Of a stretch of 64,000 bases of DNA, positions 61,169 to 64,000 are shown piece after piece. Position numbers and translations under genes: made by a program. Numbering within the stretch: the stretch's first letter is position 1; each line of letters begins with the position of its first letter. The notes below the pieces were generated by a model. It saw only the letters and a program-made list of their open reading frames with translations, did not search any database and was not told the DNA's origin. This DNA comes from Lentilactobacillus buchneri (GTDB taxonomy: Bacteria; Bacillota; Bacilli; Lactobacillales; Lactobacillaceae): NCBI RefSeq assembly GCF_018314255.1, contig NZ_CP073066.1:2046001-2110000 (forward strand), read 5' to 3'.

Positions 61169-61197
61169 ATTGTTGGATTTCAACGGTGTCTCAGATA

Positions 61198-61248
61198 CAA
61201 TAAAGGGATTGCAACCAAAGTCTGAGCTTTGGCGGCAATCCCTTTATT
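61198..61248. terminator. Bidirectional terminator between convergent genes
   Basis: AATAAAGGGATTGC / GCAATCCCTTTATT with an inner CCAAAG / CTTTGG stem. Confidence 0.88.
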
Positions 61249-61260
61249 GGATGGTTAACG

Positions 61261-61584
61261 TTAATCTTGGACCAAAATTTTAATTCCTAAATACAGATTA
61301 TAAATGAACATGGCCAGATCCACCAGGATAACTAACGCGATTAGCGCCAGGAAAAGAAATCCAGCAAAGGCGGCCTTTTCGGAAATCACACCACTGATAC
61401 CGACAACCAGGATGGTCAGGATGGTCAGCACAAGGGGGATTAAATGCAAAATAAGCGCGTGTCTCGCAGTGCTGTGCATATCTGGATTGTTATCGCTGAC
61501 GATCCAAACAATCAGTGGAAAAATAAATGGTGCGAAAACAATTGAAAGATAGGATAAAGCATTAACAATTCGATTTGTCGACAT
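61261..61584 (-). CDS. DUF4870-type small membrane protein
   Basis: 107 residues with three membrane segments and the pattern LSYLSIVFAPFIFPLIVWIV then ARHALILHL that marks DUF4870/Tic20-like proteins. AAGGAGTTACTCAC precedes the ATG. It starts 12 bases after the stop of the secreted protein gene at 61597, so the two are probably co-transcribed. Function unknown. Confidence 0.82.
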   Translation of the reverse strand: MSTNRIVNALSYLSIVFAPFIFPLIVWIVSDNNPDMHSTARHALILHLIPLVLTILTILVVGISGVISEKAAFAGFLFLALIALVILVDLAMFIYNLYLGIKILVQD

Positions 61585-61596
61585 GTGAGTAACTCC

Positions 61597-62067
61597 TTAG
61601 TGATTGGAATAGGATTTGTAGACCGGCGAGCGGAAAAGATCGACGAATGCACCACCACCGGAATAATCCCGGAGAACACTGATCTTTTGGCCCTCAACGG
61701 TTCGGTGGGTCTTCCGCCAGCCACGGTCACTCTGATAGGCTTTGGTCGCATAGGCGTTAAACGTGTACCGGTTCGTGCCGGAGATTTTAGCAAAAGCTAA
61801 TTTTCGATAGCCCTTCCAAGTGGATTTATAAAGGGTGTGCTGCTTGCCGTTGTATTTTTGGGTGACTGAGTACTTGTTAATCTGGGTCAAACAGAACTTC
61901 CCGTTGACGTATGAATACCAATTCCCGCGCCAGCTGGTCGGCGTTGAACTGTGAATGGTGCCAACATGATAATAAGTGTCAGCAGCTTGAGCAGGCTCAT
62001 GATTGACGAAAACGGTGAAAATGAAACTGGCAGCTGTGATAACAGCAACCTTCAACAATTTGTTCAT
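61597..62067 (-). CDS. Secreted protein of unknown function
   Basis: 156 residues with a signal peptide (about 1-29, ending AQAAD) and a mature part rich in Tyr, Lys and Trp (HVGTIHSSTPTSWRGNWYSY), a composition common in lactobacillus surface proteins that bind the cell wall. AGGAGAATTTAA precedes the ATG. No family recognised. Confidence 0.7.
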   Translation of the reverse strand: MNKLLKVAVITAASFIFTVFVNHEPAQAADTYYHVGTIHSSTPTSWRGNWYSYVNGKFCLTQINKYSVTQKYNGKQHTLYKSTWKGYRKLAFAKISGTNRYTFNAYATKAYQSDRGWRKTHRTVEGQKISVLRDYSGGGAFVDLFRSPVYKSYSNH

Positions 62068-62185
62068 TTAAATTCTCCTAAAAGTCTCCGGATCAAAAAC
62101 AGAATTATTTTGATAAAGTTGGCTAATTCTTTAGATTATACTAAAAAATGATAGCGTACCAAGTGCGGTTTTGTCAAATAAGCAG

Positions 62186-62221
62186 AAAAAAGGCTCGCTG
62201 ACTTTGGTCAACGAGCCTCAA
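62186..62221 (-). terminator. Terminator of the MMPL gene
   Basis: On the minus strand GAGGCTCGTTGA / TCAGCGAGCCTTTTTT with one wobble. Confidence 0.88.
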
Positions 62222-62229
62222 CAATGCAA

Positions 62230-64000
62230 TTATTGTTTATCTTTACTTCTTCTGATTGGATGTTCTTTTTCTTCTTTATCAACGGACTTTTGATACATTT
62301 TATCGTTGACGTACGGATAAGTCCACTTAACCATCGCTGACATGATAATTGGCAAGGTCAATACCAAAATGATCAACCCAACAATCACGGTCATCGCAAC
62401 TTGAATCAAAGTCAAAACGTTTGACGGAATCAACGCGGCAAAAGTTCCACCCAAGATGATGGCAGCGGAAATGACGACTGTCCCAATAATGGTTGCCGAA
62501 TTTAAAATTCGTCGACGGACATCCGGAATGGCGCCGGCATCACCACGGTACCTCATCATCAAGAAGATACTGTAATCGACTCCTAATGCCACCAACATGA
62601 TGAAACTAAAGAACGGTGTGTTCCAAGTCAGCATGTTCTGGAACAGCAGATATCCCGAAAGCCATTTGGTAATCTGCAGTGATCCCATATAGGTTACGAT
62701 TAAGGTGCCAATAATGGTAATGGCTTGAACCAGTGAGCGGGTAACCACCATCAGGGCTAAACCGATTCCCACCAGCATGATGACAACTGTTCGGAAGAAA
62801 TCGCCATTAGCAATCTTTTGAAGGTCAGAAGTTTGAGAACTTTGACCGCCGATAGCGACCTTAGCATTTTTCAAACTGGTGTCCTTCATTTTGGCATTCA
62901 GATCGCGAGTGATTGTCCGAATCCGGTTAGCCGACTTGGTGGTACTTGGATCGGAATTCAGGACCACGGTAATCTTGGTAATCTTCCGGTCTTTTGACAT
63001 AAATGCGTCAAGGGAAGGGGTGAATGACGCACTCTTGATACTTGCGGCAGGCATATAGAAGGTGTTGCCCAAGTAAGACTTTTGCATTTCCTTCAAGTAT
63101 TTGTTAACAGTGGTGGTTCCGCTTGAAACTTGATCCAATCCTGAATTGGCAGAGGTCAAACCAGTTTGTAATTCCTGCATCTGACTCTGGAGCTCTTTCA
63201 TTTTCGAATTCAATGTTTGAACACCCGAATTAACTTGAGAACTGCCACTAGCGACACTTTGAGCCCCGGAAACCAGTGATGAACTGTTTGAATTCAGTCG
63301 ACTAGCGCCACTTGTAATCTGGTTCAGGCCATTTGAGAACGGAGCAACTTGTGAATTCAAGCGGCCAAGACCGGAAGATAACTGTCTTGATCCGGACTGC
63401 AATGCGGCCATCCGGGCACGAAGCGCCTTTAGCTTAGCGGTTTGGCTTCTCACTTGAGAAATTCCCGTGTTCAATCGTTGACTGCCAGCTGACAATCGGC
63501 CGACACCGGATTGAAGACTGGAGGTGCCTGAGCTGAGTTGTTGCGAACCGCTGGCCAAGTTGCTGACACCGGCAGTGTATGAGGTGACGCCTTGGCTCAG
63601 TTGTTGGGCACCGGCCTCTAGTTTGCTGGCACCATCAGCTAATTTCTCAACTTGGGCGATGCTTTCAGAAGTGTTTGAGTTGGCTAATTTTTCGTTGGCA
63701 CTCTTTAAACCTTTTTGAACTTTCTTGATGCCTTGATTGGCTTGGTTTAAGCCATTAGTAAGACTTTCCAGCTGACTTCTTAGATACAGTGAATTGATTT
63801 TTGTTCCACCTGGACGGGTAACTGAGGCAACACTCTTGACCCCGGCTTCAGAATTCAGGTAGCTGGTTAATTGGTCGATTTCAGCTAAATGTTGTTGGGT
63901 ATCCAGTGGTTTCTTGTTTTGAATATAGACGGTCGTCGGGCCGGACATCCCAGCAGGGTAGTGATCCTGAATGATGTTATAACCGGCTTTTGACTGAACC
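62230..64000 (-). CDS. MMPL-family transporter, 5' end missing
   Basis: C-terminal 589 or so residues of an RND-like MMPL exporter; the frame stays open to the window edge, so the start is outside. A long extracytoplasmic region carries many short repeats of the form LxSGxxxLxSG (about 80-270 of the visible part), as in YhgE/Pip-type and some YdfJ proteins; this is followed by about six membrane segments including GVDYSIFLMMRYR, the MMPL signature. Probably moves lipids, peptides or toxic compounds across the membrane. C-terminus is highly charged. Confidence 0.88.
   Translation of the reverse strand, partial: VQSKAGYNIIQDHYPAGMSGPTTVYIQNKKPLDTQQHLAEIDQLTSYLNSEAGVKSVASVTRPGGTKINSLYLRSQLESLTNGLNQANQGIKKVQKGLKSANEKLANSNTSESIAQVEKLADGASKLEAGAQQLSQGVTSYTAGVSNLASGSQQLSSGTSSLQSGVGRLSAGSQRLNTGISQVRSQTAKLKALRARMAALQSGSRQLSSGLGRLNSQVAPFSNGLNQITSGASRLNSNSSSLVSGAQSVASGSSQVNSGVQTLNSKMKELQSQMQELQTGLTSANSGLDQVSSGTTTVNKYLKEMQKSYLGNTFYMPAASIKSASFTPSLDAFMSKDRKITKITVVLNSDPSTTKSANRIRTITRDLNAKMKDTSLKNAKVAIGGQSSQTSDLQKIANGDFFRTVVIMLVGIGLALMVVTRSLVQAITIIGTLIVTYMGSLQITKWLSGYLLFQNMLTWNTPFFSFIMLVALGVDYSIFLMMRYRGDAGAIPDVRRRILNSATIIGTVVISAAIILGGTFAALIPSNVLTLIQVAMTVIVGLIILVLTLPIIMSAMVKWTYPYVNDKMYQKSVDKEEKEHPIRRSKDKQ

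Overview
The window is a stretch of chromosome from a low-GC Gram-positive lactic acid bacterium of the family Lactobacillaceae. The 16S rRNA, the block comEA-comEB-comEC-holA / rpsT / rpsO / RNase J2 / TPR / tuf / tig / clpX / engB, and the GlnP-type transporter with two fused binding domains all fit. Lentilactobacillus (buchneri group) is my best guess from the 16S variable region, but I could not run a comparison. Most of the window is core chromosome. I see no prophage, CRISPR array or plasmid functions.

Layout. 1-5.6 kb: end of a YlbL-type PDZ/Lon protease, then the late-competence DNA-uptake genes comEA-comEB-comEC and holA. 5.6-7.1 kb: an intact ISL3-family insertion sequence (copy 1). 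7.1-18.9 kb: rpsT (minus), rpsO, RNase J2, a TPR protein, tuf, tig, clpX, engB, a MazG-like gene and argGH. 19-28.6 kb: two structured repeats, a tiny basic protein, an amino-acid ABC transporter, uvrC, obg, an OatA-like acetyltransferase and a lipoprotein pair. 28.7-34.4 kb: rnz, a LapA-like gene, recJ, apt, tRNA-Ser, DedA and a CvfD-like S1 protein. 34.4-41 kb: a complete rRNA operon with tRNA-Ile and tRNA-Ala in the spacer and twelve tRNAs after 5S. 41-47.3 kb: a secreted EndA-like nuclease, a second identical ISL3 copy, and glnPQ read on the minus strand. 47.5-57.6 kb: a frameshifted MtnE-like aminotransferase, a matrixin protease, an SOS-controlled Y-family polymerase, a T-box-controlled hydratase, an acetyltransferase, an ACT/UPF0210 pair, a GNAT protein and a YbaK protein. 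57.7-64 kb: an IS30 element, an L,D-transpeptidase, small membrane or secreted proteins, and the C-terminal part of an MMPL exporter.

How genes work together. ComEA, ComEB and ComEC with the anchored EndA-like nuclease form much of a DNA-uptake apparatus, although the comG/comX genes lie outside the window. Translation and protein quality control (tuf, tig, clpX, ribosomal proteins, rRNA, tRNAs), RNA processing (RNase J2, RNase Z) and DNA repair (UvrC, RecJ, Y-polymerase) dominate the rest. Two polar amino-acid ABC systems and argGH point to active amino-acid metabolism.

Most interesting signals. (1) A family of at least eight long rod-shaped hairpin elements sits in intergenic gaps at 19.1-19.3, 48.8-48.9, 51.8-52.1 and 56.1-56.6 kb. 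Stem sequences differ between copies but pairing is kept, and most share a GGTT-type 5' bulge; the 52 and 56 kb copies also share a tail. This is within-genome covariation expected of a structured RNA or mobile palindromic repeat. (2) Both ISL3 copies, apparently identical over 1463 bp, landed exactly in rho-independent terminators and carry terminators of their own. (3) A T-box leader precedes a 2-keto-4-pentenoate hydratase-like gene, with a translationally overlapping small ORF between them. (4) The MtnE-like aminotransferase has a one-base frameshift in a G-rich run.
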